Assembly: GCA_045106235.1 (NCBI GenBank)
Contig: JBGCEJ010000011.1
Location: 179,456 to 243,455 of the forward strand
DNA: 64,000 nt
Direction: 5' to 3'
DNA from: UBA4427 sp045106235
Lineage (GTDB): Bacteria; Myxococcota_A; UBA9160; UBA4427
Each line of letters starts with the position of its first letter. Within the stretch, counting starts at the first letter, position 1. Below are positions 49,114 to 58,205 of the stretch, piece after piece. Under the pieces are notes generated by a model. The model was not told the DNA's origin. It did not search any database and saw only the letters and a list, made by a program, of their open reading frames with translations. The translations under genes and the position numbers were made by a program.

Positions 49114-50492
49114 GGCTGCGGAGCGGCGGGGGCCGCGCCGGTCGTGGCAGAGGCCGCGGCACGTTGATCGAGCTCTGCGCGAATCGCCTGATGCGCTTTG
49201 CTGTCGAGGGAAAAGCGCGTGAAGGCGAGCATCCCGATCATGATGCAGATGAATGGCACGCCGCCGGCGACGAAGAGAATCGTCTGTTTGACGAAATCGG
49301 TTTGGGGCACGCCTTGGACATAGCCCGACCATTGCAGAGCCCAGCCGCCTAACGCGATCATCAAACCCGTTCCGGTTTTTGAGGCGAGATTCCAGGTTGC
49401 GTAGTAGGTGCCTTCCTTACGTTCGCCCGTCTTGAGCTCGTCGTAGTCGATAATGTCGGCCTTGATGGCGTAGCCGAGGGTTTGGCCACAGCCCGTTCCG
49501 AAGCCATTGATCGCGCAGCCCACGACGAGCAGAGTGAGACGCCCCTCGTCCTGGAACGCGATGCTTCCGTAGCCTACAGCCTGGAGCGCCATTCCTACGA
49601 GCCAGAGACGATGTCGCTCGAAGCGCCGACTCATCCGTACCCAGAACGGAATCGAGACGGTCGTGGCCGCAGTGAATGCGATGAAGACGACGGCGATCGC
49701 GCTCGCCGCGTCGGTGACGTATTCGAGCACATAGGGCGTCATGACGCTGGTGCCGCCGATACCGAAGACTTCGATGAAGTAGACGAAGAGGAGCAGGCGA
49801 GCATGAGGGTTGCGGGCGACATCGCGGACGGCAGTGAAGGGGTTTTGGGCGCCGCGAGCGGTTGCGCTCAGGGGCTGCGGGGGGAGGGCGCGGGCGCAGA
49901 AGATGGCGATGATCGCGAAGGCGACAGCGCCGACGGTCGAGAGCAGGATCACGTTCGTCCGCGCTTCGGGATGGCCCACGATCAAGGGCGCACCGATCGC
50001 GAACGCGAAGAGCATGCCGAAAGAAAGTCCGATTTGGCGGGCGCCGAAAAGCCGCGCGCGCTGAAGCGGGTCGGGGCTCAGCTCGGCGCCGAGGGCGAGC
50101 TGCGGGACCGCGTAGGCGGTGAAGGTTGTGTAGAACGCGATGAGTGAAAACGCGACCCAGACGATCGAAGCCGTTTGCGAAAGCCCGCTTGGGGGCGACC
50201 ACATCATGATCGCAGCCCCGCCGAAAGGAACGGCGGAAAAAAGCATCCAGGACCGGCGGCGGCCGAGACGGGACTTGGTTTGGTCGCTGAGGAATCCGAC
50301 CAGAGGGTCCGAGACGGCATCCCAGATTTTCGAGAGAAAGAAAATCGTTCCGATGACGCCGGGGGCGATCAGGAGAACGTCCGTCGCGAAATACATGTAG
50401 CCGATCGTGACTAACATGTAGAGAAAATAGGCAGGGACGAAGGGCACGGCGTAGTTAAGGACGACGGGCCTCGGGAGGGACGCTTCGGGCAT
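49110..50492 (-). CDS. MFS transporter, glycoside-pentoside-hexuronide (GPH) cation symporter type
   Basis: 460 residues with about 12 transmembrane helices. 'AVSDPLVGFLSDQTKSRLGR' is the diagnostic loop of the GPH family (MelB-like), including the D-P-x-x-G and R-x-G-R-R elements; 'AIKADIIDYDELKTGERKEG' in the second half is also typical. These proteins couple sugar or glycoside uptake to H+, Na+ or Li+. No glycosidase lies beside it, so the substrate is unknown. An Ala/Pro-rich cytoplasmic tail ends the protein. Confidence 0.9.
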   Translation of the reverse strand: MPEASLPRPVVLNYAVPFVPAYFLYMLVTIGYMYFATDVLLIAPGVIGTIFFLSKIWDAVSDPLVGFLSDQTKSRLGRRRSWMLFSAVPFGGAAIMMWSPPSGLSQTASIVWVAFSLIAFYTTFTAYAVPQLALGAELSPDPLQRARLFGARQIGLSFGMLFAFAIGAPLIVGHPEARTNVILLSTVGAVAFAIIAIFCARALPPQPLSATARGAQNPFTAVRDVARNPHARLLLFVYFIEVFGIGGTSVMTPYVLEYVTDAASAIAVVFIAFTAATTVSIPFWVRMSRRFERHRLWLVGMALQAVGYGSIAFQDEGRLTLLVVGCAINGFGTGCGQTLGYAIKADIIDYDELKTGERKEGTYYATWNLASKTGTGLMIALGGWALQWSGYVQGVPQTDFVKQTILFVAGGVPFICIMIGMLAFTRFSLDSKAHQAIRAELDQRAAASATTGAAPAAPQP

Positions 50493-50517
50493 TCCTTAGA
50501 CGCTAACACGGTCGCGG

Positions 50518-51324
50518 CTAGAGTGAGAGCGTGCGTGTCACTTCGTGGGGCGCTCGGCCACGACTCGCCTCTGTGCGGCTTTGTGCATGGGCTGTCGCGG
50601 CGGAAAGCGACGGAATCAGCATGGGGGTCGTGTCTTGATAGCGTTCGTACGCGCGTCCGAAGGCATCGACCAGGTCGCGCTCTTCGTACCGCACCGCGAT
50701 GACCATGTAGAGGGAGCCGACGAGGGCGAAGAGGAGATGGCTCATGGTCATGGACGGGGTCGCCCAGAGCGTTATGAACCAGCCGACATAGAGCGGATGT
50801 CGAACGAATTGGTAGAGCGAGGGGACGACGAAGGTGCTTTCGGGCGCCGGCCGTTTTTTCAGCGCCGCAAAGACCTGGCGGAGGCCGAAAAGATCGAGGT
50901 GGTCAATCAGTAGCGTCGAGTAGAGGACGATGCTGACGCCGAAAGCGAAGGCGATGAGTCCAAAGGCGTAGGGGAGGCCGGACTCGAAATGCCAGAGCGT
51001 GCCTTCGATGGGCTGCCAGTAGACCATGACTCCGATCAGGGCCAGATTCGAGAAGAGCACGTAGGTCGCTCGCTCGATCGGTTCGGGAACGATCTGCGTC
51101 CAGACGCGTTTCCAACCGGGGCGCGCCATGCCCGAATGCTGAAGGGCGAAGAGCGTGAGCAGGATGAGGTTGGTTGCGATCGCCGTTTGCGGATCGACGC
51201 GGGCGGGCCCATCAATGGATTTCGGGACGCCGAGATTGGTCAGGAAGCCTGCTGTATAAAGGAAGGTGGCGAGGAAGAAGGCGTAGGCGGATACGCCGTA
51301 GACAAAGAATGCGATGCGCTTCAC
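50518..51324 (-). CDS. mddA: Methanethiol S-methyltransferase (MddA-like)
   Basis: A 268-residue membrane protein with five to six helices. 'LQHSGMARPGWKRVWTQIVP' and 'IERATYVLFSNLALI' in the first half and 'HLDLFGLRQVFAALK', 'LYQFVRHPLYVGWFITLWAT' and 'RYEERDLVDAFGRAYERY' in the second are the conserved parts of MddA/NnrU-like isoprenylcysteine methyltransferase relatives. R-H-P-x-Y and E-E-x-x-L are the SAM-binding core. MddA methylates methanethiol to dimethyl sulfide with SAM. The fit with MddA, rather than the general ICMT family, rests on the N-terminal half. The methionine synthase gene lies 1.2 kb upstream on the same strand. Confidence 0.78.
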   Translation of the reverse strand: MKRIAFFVYGVSAYAFFLATFLYTAGFLTNLGVPKSIDGPARVDPQTAIATNLILLTLFALQHSGMARPGWKRVWTQIVPEPIERATYVLFSNLALIGVMVYWQPIEGTLWHFESGLPYAFGLIAFAFGVSIVLYSTLLIDHLDLFGLRQVFAALKKRPAPESTFVVPSLYQFVRHPLYVGWFITLWATPSMTMSHLLFALVGSLYMVIAVRYEERDLVDAFGRAYERYQDTTPMLIPSLSAATAHAQSRTEASRGRAPHEVTRTLSL

Positions 51325-51483
51325 GGAAGGCTCCTGAGACGTGCCAGGGCGACCTCGTCAGCAAAGTTGACTGTGACGTAGGCCACCCTGGGTGAACGTT
51401 CTCAAGATCGGGGGATCGGCGATTTCCTTCTGTTAAGCACTTCACATCCAGCGCTTTTCTTCGCCGATTCGATTTCCTCTGTG

Positions 51484-52428
51484 TCAGGAAGGCTTGCGGA
51501 AGCGCAAGGTCATCCGGTCGCTCTCGCCGATCGCGAGGTACTTCGCCTTGTCCACGTCGCCGAGCCGCAGACGCGGCGGCAGAGTCCAGACGCCGCCTTC
51601 GTAGTTGGCTTTGTCCTTGGGGTTGGCGTTGACGTCGGAGCTTGCTTCGAGGACGAAGCCCGCGCCTTCGGCAATGGCAATCAAGCGGTCCTCGGCGACG
51701 TAGCCGTTGAACTGCGTCGTGTCGGTATCATCGCTCGCGCGATGCTGCACAACGCCGAGCACGCCACCGGGCTTCAGGACGTCGAAAAAGGCAGCGTAGG
51801 CCGCTTCGGCGGCATCGTCGCGGATCCAGCCATGCGTACTTCGGAACGTGAGGACCATGTCGACGGATCCGTCGGCGCCGAGATCAATCGACTGCGGCGC
51901 GGTCATCTTCACAATCTTGGGGGCTCCGAAAACATCGGCCTGCTTTTCGAAGCGCTCGAGCATCGCATTGCGACCCTTGAGGCGGTACTCAGGCTGATCG
52001 GGGAGGTCGACGTCGTAGTCGGCGATGATCAGTTGGCCTTCGTCGCGAACGACGGGTGCGATGATCTCGCTGTACCAAAGCGCGCTGCCGGGGAGCACTT
52101 CGATCACGGTCATGTCTGATTCAAGGCCGAAGAAGGTCAGGGTCTCGACGGGATGGCGTGCCACGTTGCGCGCGATATTGGTCTCGCTTCGATGCTTCCC
52201 CATCGAAGCTTCGGCGATTGCTGCGGCCGTCTGGGCCTTCATCTCCACATCCGACTGCATGCTCGCGCAGCCCGCGGAGAAAAGCAGAGCCGTCAGCAAA
52301 GTCAGAGCCGTAGGCAGAGTCAAAGTCGTCAGCAGAGTGAAGGGCAGAGTGCGGGGCAGAGCGAAGCGATTCGCGGCGCTTCGTTTCAGCGCAGCGAAGC
52401 TCGGATGGATCGTATTGGATCGAGTCAT
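51484..52428 (-). CDS. Secreted lipoprotein with class I methyltransferase fold (COG4798-like)
   Basis: 314 residues from the ATG at 52428 (AGGAGAGGA upstream); a longer frame to 52605 runs into metH. The signal peptide has a long hydrophobic core (~28-50) and a lipobox S-A-G-C (C54). The remainder has methyltransferase motifs: 'VIEVLPGSALWYSEIIAPVV' (motif I), 'QLIIADYDVD', 'SVDMVLTFRSTHGWI' and 'FFDVLKPGGVLGVVQHRA'. Its export is odd, because SAM is cytoplasmic; members may have lost catalysis or use another ligand. The codons for the signal region contain a GCAGAGTCA-type micro-repeat. Confidence 0.8.
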   Translation of the reverse strand: MTRSNTIHPSFAALKRSAANRFALPRTLPFTLLTTLTLPTALTLLTALLFSAGCASMQSDVEMKAQTAAAIAEASMGKHRSETNIARNVARHPVETLTFFGLESDMTVIEVLPGSALWYSEIIAPVVRDEGQLIIADYDVDLPDQPEYRLKGRNAMLERFEKQADVFGAPKIVKMTAPQSIDLGADGSVDMVLTFRSTHGWIRDDAAEAAYAAFFDVLKPGGVLGVVQHRASDDTDTTQFNGYVAEDRLIAIAEGAGFVLEASSDVNANPKDKANYEGGVWTLPPRLRLGDVDKAKYLAIGESDRMTLRFRKPS

Positions 52429-52513
52429 CGGGTCCTCTCCTCGAACGCCCATGCCCCACTCGCAGAAGGCGAGCTGGCGAAAGGCGTCGGTTAGAAAACC
52501 CGAGTGTGCCCCA

Positions 52514-55500
52514 TCAGTAACCGAGATTCGACGCCAGCCAGCGTTCCATGTCTTCGACCGAGAGTCCGATCCGTTCCGCGTAGTCCTCAATCTGGTCGCG
52601 ACCAAGGCGACCGATCGTGAAGTAGCGCGCGTCGGGATGTCCGAAGTACAGGCCCGAGACGCTGGCCGCAGGCATCATGGCGCAGCTCTCTGTGAGTTGG
52701 ATGCCCACCTCGGGCGCTTCGAGGAGGTCGAAGAGCGTTCGCTTGGGCAAATGGTCCGGGCAGGCCGGGTATCCGAACGCGGGGCGAATGCCGCGGTACT
52801 TCTCCGCGATCAGATCTTCGTTTGAGAGAGACTCATCGGCGCCGTAGCCCCACTCGTCCCGCGCACGCGCATGGAGATATTCGGCGAAGGCCTCGGCGAG
52901 GCGATCGGCGATGGCCTTGATCATGATCGAACGATAATCGTCATGATCCTTCTCGAAGCCGGCAGCGAGGTCGGCGGTTTCGACTCCGCTTGTGACTGCA
53001 AATGCCCCGACGTAGTCGGGAATCTCAGCGCTTTCGGGAGCCACGAAATCAGCCAGGGAGCGATTCGCCTTGCCCGTGGGCTGAACGGATTGCTGTCTCA
53101 GCATGGGGAAGCGAGCAACGGTCTGGCTCGTATCCCCCGCGCCCGCGGCTTCGTCGTTTGCATACAGGACGACATCGTCGCCAACCCGACGCGCCGGCCA
53201 AAAACCGTAGACCGCGCGCGGCGTGAGCCAGCGTTTTTCTTTGATCTCGTTCAGCATCTCAAGGGCGTGCTCGTAGAGCTCGCGTGCCGCTTCGCCCTGC
53301 TTGGGATCGTCCAGGATCTTCGGGAAGCGACCCTTCAAGTCCCAGGTGGAGAAGAAGAAGGTCCAGTCGATAAAGGGCTCGAGGTCCGCGACCGTGACAT
53401 CGTCGACGACGCGTCGCCCAAGGAAGCTCGGCTTCGAAGTGGTCGCTGAGGCGAACTCGAGTTCCGCCGCGTTGGCGCGTGCATCTTCGATGCTCAGCAG
53501 CGGCTTCTCTTTACGCCCCGCATGCAAAGCGCGCAGCTTCTCCTGCTCCTCCGCGTTCGCATCGATCATCTTGCCCCGGCGTTCTTCAGAAAGCAGATCC
53601 GAAACCACATTCACCGACCGCGAAGCGTCGAGCACATGCACAACCGGCTGGTTGTAGTTCGGGGCGATCTTGACCGCCGTATGCTGGCGACTGGTCGTCG
53701 CGCCGCCGATGAGCAGCGGCAAGTTCATCCCGCGCCGCTCCATCTCTTTCGCGACCGAGGCCATCTCTTCGAGGGAAGGCGTAATCAGGCCGCTCAGCCC
53801 GATCATGTCGGCCTTTTCGGCGATCGCCGTCTCGAGAATCTTTTCCGCGGGAACCATGACGCCGAGATCGACGACGTCATAGTTATTGCAGCCGAGCACG
53901 ACGCCGACGATGTTCTTGCCGATGTCATGGACGTCGCCCTTCACCGTGGCCATGATGACCTTGCCCGCGGTGGAGCCTTCGACCTTCTCGGCTTCGAGGT
54001 AGGGCTCGAGGTAGGCGACGGCTTTCTTCATGGACCGTGCGCTCTTCACGACCTGTGGGAGGAACATCTTACCCTCGCCGAAGAGGTCGCCGACGATGCG
54101 CATGCCGTCCATCAGGGGGCCTTCGATCACGTCGATGGGCTTGCCGAGTTTTTGGCGCGCTTCTTCGGTGTCGTCGTCGATGAAGTCGACGATGCCGTGG
54201 ATGAGTGCATGGGAGAGGCGTTTCTCGACGTCGGCTTCGCGCCAGGAGAGATCGACCTCGCGCTTCTTGCCCGAGCCCTTCACGTTCTCCGCGAAGTCGA
54301 CCATCCGCTCCGTCGCGTCTTCGCGGCGATTGAAGATGATGTCTTCGACGTGTTCGAGGAGATCCTTCGGGATGTCCTCGTAGATTTCGAGCTGGCCCGC
54401 GTTCACGATGCCCATATCCATGCCGGACTGGGTGGCGTGGTAAAGGAAGGCAGAGTGGATTGCTTCGCGGACGCGGTTGTTGCCGCGGAAGGAGAAGGAG
54501 AGGTTCGAAACGCCGCCAGAGATATGCACACCGGGGCATCGCTCGCGGATGATCCGCGCCGCTTCGATGAAGTTCTTCGCGTATTCCGCGTGTTCTTCGA
54601 TGCCCGTCGCGATGGCGAGGATATTGGGGTCGAAGATGATATCTGTCGGCGGGAAGTTCACTTCTTCGACGAGGAGCTTGTAGGAGCGCTCGCAGATCTC
54701 GATCTTGCGTTCGACGGTGTCGGCCTGGCCGGTTTCGTCGAAGGCCATCACGACGACGCCCGCGCCGTAGCGCCGAATGATGCGGGCCTTTTCGAGGAAG
54801 TCTTCTTCGCCTTCCTTCAGCGAGATCGAGTTCACGATCGCCTTGCCCTGAACACATCGAAGCCCCGCTTCGAGGACGGTCCACTTCGAGCTGTCGATCA
54901 TGATCGGAATGCGCGAAACCTCGGGCTCGCTCGCGATCAGGTTCAGGAAGCGGGTCATCGCCGCCTCGCTATCGAGCATGCCCTCGTCCATGTTGACGTC
55001 GAGGACGTTCGCGCCGCCGCGGACCTGGTCGAGCGCAACTTCGAGGGCCTTTTCATAATCGTCGGCTTCGATCAGCTTTCGGAAGCGAGCGGAGCCCGTC
55101 ACGTTCGTGCGTTCGCCGATCATCTGGAAATTCGAATCGGGACGAATCACGAGGGTCTCGAGACCGGAGAAGAACGTCGAGTCCGTATCGAAAGAGGGTG
55201 CCTCGCGCGGGGTGACGCCTTCGACCGCTTCGGCGATCGCCTTGATATGCGGCGGCGTCGTGCCGCAGCAGCCGCCGACGATATTCACGAGGCCGCTCGT
55301 CGCGAATTCCCCCACAAGCGAGCCCGTCGTCGCGGGTTCTTCGTCGTATTCGCCGAACGCGTTCGGAAGACCCGCGTTCGGATAGCTCGAGACATAACAG
55401 TCCGCGATCCGCGCCAGCTCGGCCACATGGGGCCGCATATCCGTCGCACCCAGAGAGCAGTTGACGCCCACCGAAAGCGGGTTCGCATGGGCAACCGAGC

Positions 55501-56215
55501 GCCAGAACGCGTCGACCGTCTGGCCGGAGAGCGTGCGCGCGCTTGCATCCGTAATCGCGACGGAGATCATGAGTGGGAGGCGAACGCCCTTGTTTTCGAA
55601 AGCCTCGTCGACTGCGACCAGGGCCGCCTTCGCGTTCAGGGTGTCGAAGATCGTTTCGACGAGGAGGAGGTCGACGTCGCCCTCGATCAAGGCCTCGACC
55701 TGTTCGATGTAAGCGTCTTTGAGCTCGTCGAAAGTGAGGCTCCGGGCGGCGGGATCATTCACGTCGGGCGAAATCGAAAGGGTTTTCGGGGTGGGGCCCA
55801 CGGCGCCGGCGACGAAGCGGGGTCTGCTCGGATCCTTGGCGGTCCATTCATCAGCGACTTCTCGGGCGATCTTCGCCGAGGCCAGGTTCAGGTCCCGGAC
55901 GGTCCGCTCCAGGCTGTAGTCGGACTGGGAAATTGAGTTTGAGCCGAAGGTATTGGTCTCGAGAATATCGGCGCCCGCGGCGAGGAATTGGTCGTGGATC
56001 TCGCGGATCACGTCGGGCCGCGTCAAAGAGAGAAGCTCGTTGTCGCCCTGGAGCTCGCTCGGGTGATCCTCGAAATGACCCCGCCGGAAATCCGCCTCTT
56101 CAAGGCCAAAACCCTGGATCATCGAGCCCATCGCGCCATCCAGCACGAGGATTCGCGTTTCGAGGGCCTTTTTGAGGGCAGCGATGCGGTCGGGACGGGA
56201 CGAGGTGGTCGGCAT
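52514..56215 (-). CDS. metH: Cobalamin-dependent methionine synthase
   Basis: About 1233 residues, close to E. coli MetH. ATG at 56215 is preceded by GGAG; the frame to 56251 adds only 12 residues. Domains in order: homocysteine-binding barrel with 'VNCSLGATDMRPHV' and the zinc cysteines in 'VGGCCGTTPPHIKAI'; pterin-binding barrel ('MIGERTNVTGSARFRKLIE'); B12 cap and Rossmann domain with the cobalt ligand His in 'KGDVHDIGKNIVGVVLGCNN'; and the C-terminal SAM-reactivation domain ('RPAFGYPACPDHLPKRTLF'). It makes methionine from homocysteine and methyl-tetrahydrofolate. No B12 or SAM riboswitch is recognised upstream. Confidence 0.98.
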   Translation of the reverse strand: MPTTSSRPDRIAALKKALETRILVLDGAMGSMIQGFGLEEADFRRGHFEDHPSELQGDNELLSLTRPDVIREIHDQFLAAGADILETNTFGSNSISQSDYSLERTVRDLNLASAKIAREVADEWTAKDPSRPRFVAGAVGPTPKTLSISPDVNDPAARSLTFDELKDAYIEQVEALIEGDVDLLLVETIFDTLNAKAALVAVDEAFENKGVRLPLMISVAITDASARTLSGQTVDAFWRSVAHANPLSVGVNCSLGATDMRPHVAELARIADCYVSSYPNAGLPNAFGEYDEEPATTGSLVGEFATSGLVNIVGGCCGTTPPHIKAIAEAVEGVTPREAPSFDTDSTFFSGLETLVIRPDSNFQMIGERTNVTGSARFRKLIEADDYEKALEVALDQVRGGANVLDVNMDEGMLDSEAAMTRFLNLIASEPEVSRIPIMIDSSKWTVLEAGLRCVQGKAIVNSISLKEGEEDFLEKARIIRRYGAGVVVMAFDETGQADTVERKIEICERSYKLLVEEVNFPPTDIIFDPNILAIATGIEEHAEYAKNFIEAARIIRERCPGVHISGGVSNLSFSFRGNNRVREAIHSAFLYHATQSGMDMGIVNAGQLEIYEDIPKDLLEHVEDIIFNRREDATERMVDFAENVKGSGKKREVDLSWREADVEKRLSHALIHGIVDFIDDDTEEARQKLGKPIDVIEGPLMDGMRIVGDLFGEGKMFLPQVVKSARSMKKAVAYLEPYLEAEKVEGSTAGKVIMATVKGDVHDIGKNIVGVVLGCNNYDVVDLGVMVPAEKILETAIAEKADMIGLSGLITPSLEEMASVAKEMERRGMNLPLLIGGATTSRQHTAVKIAPNYNQPVVHVLDASRSVNVVSDLLSEERRGKMIDANAEEQEKLRALHAGRKEKPLLSIEDARANAAELEFASATTSKPSFLGRRVVDDVTVADLEPFIDWTFFFSTWDLKGRFPKILDDPKQGEAARELYEHALEMLNEIKEKRWLTPRAVYGFWPARRVGDDVVLYANDEAAGAGDTSQTVARFPMLRQQSVQPTGKANRSLADFVAPESAEIPDYVGAFAVTSGVETADLAAGFEKDHDDYRSIMIKAIADRLAEAFAEYLHARARDEWGYGADESLSNEDLIAEKYRGIRPAFGYPACPDHLPKRTLFDLLEAPEVGIQLTESCAMMPAASVSGLYFGHPDARYFTIGRLGRDQIEDYAERIGLSVEDMERWLASNLGY

Positions 56216-56619
56216 GAAAGGGCTCCAAGTGGCAGCGGCGGAAAGTAACATTCCTGCATCCGCATATCCAGATATAAAGACGAGGCCCGGCTTTTCCCTG
56301 AGGGGATATTCAGATTTGCGGGGCGATGCGTCTGGTCCTTTTCGGCCGATTCAGAGCCGACCTGTACGACGCCGCGGCGGCAAATCAGGAGCAGGCGCCA
56401 AAAACGACGGCTCCGTGAAGTGCTTCACGGAGCCGGGACGAAATGAGGCCGATAGTAGGGAGGTCTTGGACGGCATGAGCATGCAGCGACAAGATTGGGA
56501 GAGCGGGCGGGGCGCTGTGGAATCGTTCACTCCTTGGGGCGATGTGTCCCGCCTGCATTTCCCGATTTCTCGACTGCGCTCGTTCCCCCAGTGTTTGCCG
56601 CTGCGCTGAATCGCTTGAG
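56216..56619. promoter_or_regulatory. Upstream region of metH with an ATATC/GATAT dyad
   Basis: About 400 bases without a supported gene. ATATC-CA-GATAT at 56264-56275, 49 bp before the metH start, is a compact inverted repeat in an AT-rich patch. It could be an operator of a methionine or SAH-responsive repressor of the ArsR type; this is speculative. The rest of the region, to the gene at 56620, holds a hairpin and no clear frames. Confidence 0.4.
56393..56434 (-). terminator. Probable terminator of the LEH-like gene
   Basis: An 11-bp perfect stem with a 4-base loop (GGCTCCGTGAA ... TTCACGGAGCC, 56409-56434). On the minus strand it is followed by GTCGTTTTTGG, giving a short T-run. It lies ~190 bp after the stop of the gene at 56620 and upstream of metH. 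Confidence 0.6.
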
Positions 56620-56988
56620 CTAGGCGAGCCCGGCTTGATAGGTCGCGATATCGAAATAGTCGCGCCAGACCTTGATCTGATTCCCTTCGATTTCGAATAC
56701 GCCCAAGCAGGGAAGGTCTACGGACTTCGCGCCTGCCTTCGTTCGGTCAAGTCTTTCGGCGAAAACGAGATTTCCCGTCGAGGCGATATGAATCAGATCC
56801 CAGGTTGTTTCGGTCCAGGGCGCGCTGAATCCGGCGATGAATTTCTCGATATTCGCTCGCCCCTGAATCGGGCCGGCGGGCATATTGTGATAGACGCCGT
56901 CTTCGGTAAAGAATGCGGCGAGCTCAGTGGCGTCGAGCCGTGACCAGGCTTCAATGAATTTGCGGACGAGCGCTTCGTTTTCGGACAT
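56620..56988 (-). CDS. Limonene-1,2-epoxide hydrolase-like protein (NTF2 fold)
   Basis: 122 residues from the ATG at 56988, preceded by AGGGGA; the longer frame to 57330 has no family resemblance. The five residues known in Rhodococcus LEH are conserved with matching spacing: Y33 and N35 (Y-H-N-M-P), R79 and D81 (E-R-L-D) and D110 (V-W-R-D-Y-F-D). It should open epoxides with water using the Asp-Arg-Asp triad. The substrate may be a terpene or sterol epoxide. It is the first small gene of the cassette-like region. Confidence 0.85.
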   Translation of the reverse strand: MSENEALVRKFIEAWSRLDATELAAFFTEDGVYHNMPAGPIQGRANIEKFIAGFSAPWTETTWDLIHIASTGNLVFAERLDRTKAGAKSVDLPCLGVFEIEGNQIKVWRDYFDIATYQAGLA

Positions 56989-57061
56989 CTCGATTCCCCT
57001 CGGCGTGATCGTAGCTAGTGACAGATGTGTTAGGCCATTCGGTACAGAGCGCTCTGAGGAC

Positions 57062-57430
57062 TCAGAGCTGCGCGCCGCAGAATTCTTGCGTGGGTGCGTT
57101 TGTGAGAAGAAAGATCGCAACGCCGAGGAAGGCGGCCGTGAGGCCGACGCGGACGAAGTGGAGTCGGCTCTGAAGCTGCGCGGCTTCGGGATCGTTCGCG
57201 AGCGTGGCGCGAAGGCGTTCGGACCAGAGGCGCAGCCAGCGGAGAGAGAACAGAATCGCGGCTCCGGCGATGACGACGAAACCAGTGAGCTCTGTGGACG
57301 CTCCTCCGATCGAACAACGCATATCCTCATCGCCGATCCCGGCAGCGATTCCGGTCATGAAGACGAAGGTCGCCGCGACGAGTCCGTCGGAGTAGTTCAT
57401 CAATCGGTCTGCAAGTGATTCTCTGCTCAT
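57062..57430 (-). CDS. Small membrane protein, about three helices
   Basis: 122 residues. Helices at about 12-32, 48-66 and 93-112. 'MSRESLADRLMNYSDGLVAA' resembles the start of TMEM175-like or DUF1211 proteins ('RL..FSDGVFAI'), but the rest does not clearly follow. Function unknown. A GTTAGGC heptamer lies 27 bp after the stop (57029-57035). Confidence 0.6.
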   Translation of the reverse strand: MSRESLADRLMNYSDGLVAATFVFMTGIAAGIGDEDMRCSIGGASTELTGFVVIAGAAILFSLRWLRLWSERLRATLANDPEAAQLQSRLHFVRVGLTAAFLGVAIFLLTNAPTQEFCGAQL

Positions 57431-57464
57431 CTCTTCCCGGATCTGTGTGTACGCGGGGGATAGG

Positions 57465-58055
57465 CTAGCGCGGGTCGAGGCGGAAGAACCAGATCTCGCG
57501 CTCTCCCTCGCTGGGGCTGACCGCGCGCGGCGCGAGGCGAGATCCGAGCATTGTCTGCGCTTTCGAGTCCGTCGCGGCTTTGAGCGTCTGGATCGTGTGT
57601 GGGGCTTCGACGCGGGTGGCGCGAAACAGGTAACGCTTTCCGCGGATACGCGTCACGACGCGACCGTCTTTCTGAACCGATTCATGCCAGTTCTTAACAA
57701 GCCAAACCAGGGCCATCGCCCACTGAGCCGGCCACGCCACGCGGCGCCAGACGAAACCCAGGTCGCAGGGGATGAAGAGGGCGCCGTCGTGTTCCAAGAG
57801 GCCGGTGATCCGGGACCTTCCTGTCGCCAGGACTTCGATTTCCGCGAAGTCAGCTTCTCCGACTCGACTCCAGTCGGCCGGATGTTCAGTCACGATCTCG
57901 CCTGCGCGCAGCGGGCCGCCGGGAAAGGGGCCGCGTGGCCCGTCTGATCTCTTTAGCCAGAAATGGGTGAGCAATAGAGCGAAGGTGAGAAGAGTGAGCG
58001 TCTGTAGTGCGGGTGAGTTTTGTGCAGCCGCCAACAGGCTTTCGAACGTTTCCAT
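57465..58055 (-). CDS. Membrane-anchored protein of unknown function
   Basis: 196 residues. An N-terminal helix (~16-34, 'ALQTLTLLTFALLLTHFW') is followed by a beta-rich soluble domain: 'DFAEIEVLATGRSRITGLLE', 'GALFIPCDLGFVWRRVAWPA' and 'KDGRVVTRIRGKRYLFRATR'. The latter half resembles a split-barrel flavin/heme fold, but no signature proves it. I do not recognise the family. GTTAGGC occurs just upstream of its start (58082-58088). Confidence 0.65.
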   Translation of the reverse strand: METFESLLAAAQNSPALQTLTLLTFALLLTHFWLKRSDGPRGPFPGGPLRAGEIVTEHPADWSRVGEADFAEIEVLATGRSRITGLLEHDGALFIPCDLGFVWRRVAWPAQWAMALVWLVKNWHESVQKDGRVVTRIRGKRYLFRATRVEAPHTIQTLKAATDSKAQTMLGSRLAPRAVSPSEGEREIWFFRLDPR

Positions 58056-58205
58056 GCAGGCTCCGGCCGGGCGCGCCGTGAGTTAGGCGACTAGGCTACT
58101 CGGTCCTTCGAGGCGCGCTAGTGAAGCCCGCGTACTGCGCTGCAGTAGGAAAGTTGCATAGCCCGTTAGTTGCGTGCAGAGGGCGTGGCCGTACGGACGT
58201 GTTGC

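Noticed and set aside
53522..55936. 804-codon plus-strand frame opposite metH
   Set aside because: Rich in His/Asp/Arg/Val as expected for the complement of a GC-rich gene; MetH on the other strand is unambiguous.
56216..56400. Search for a cobalamin, SAM or SAH riboswitch before metH
   Set aside because: No B12 box, S-box core or SAH-riboswitch core could be recognised by eye; a covariance-model scan would be decisive.
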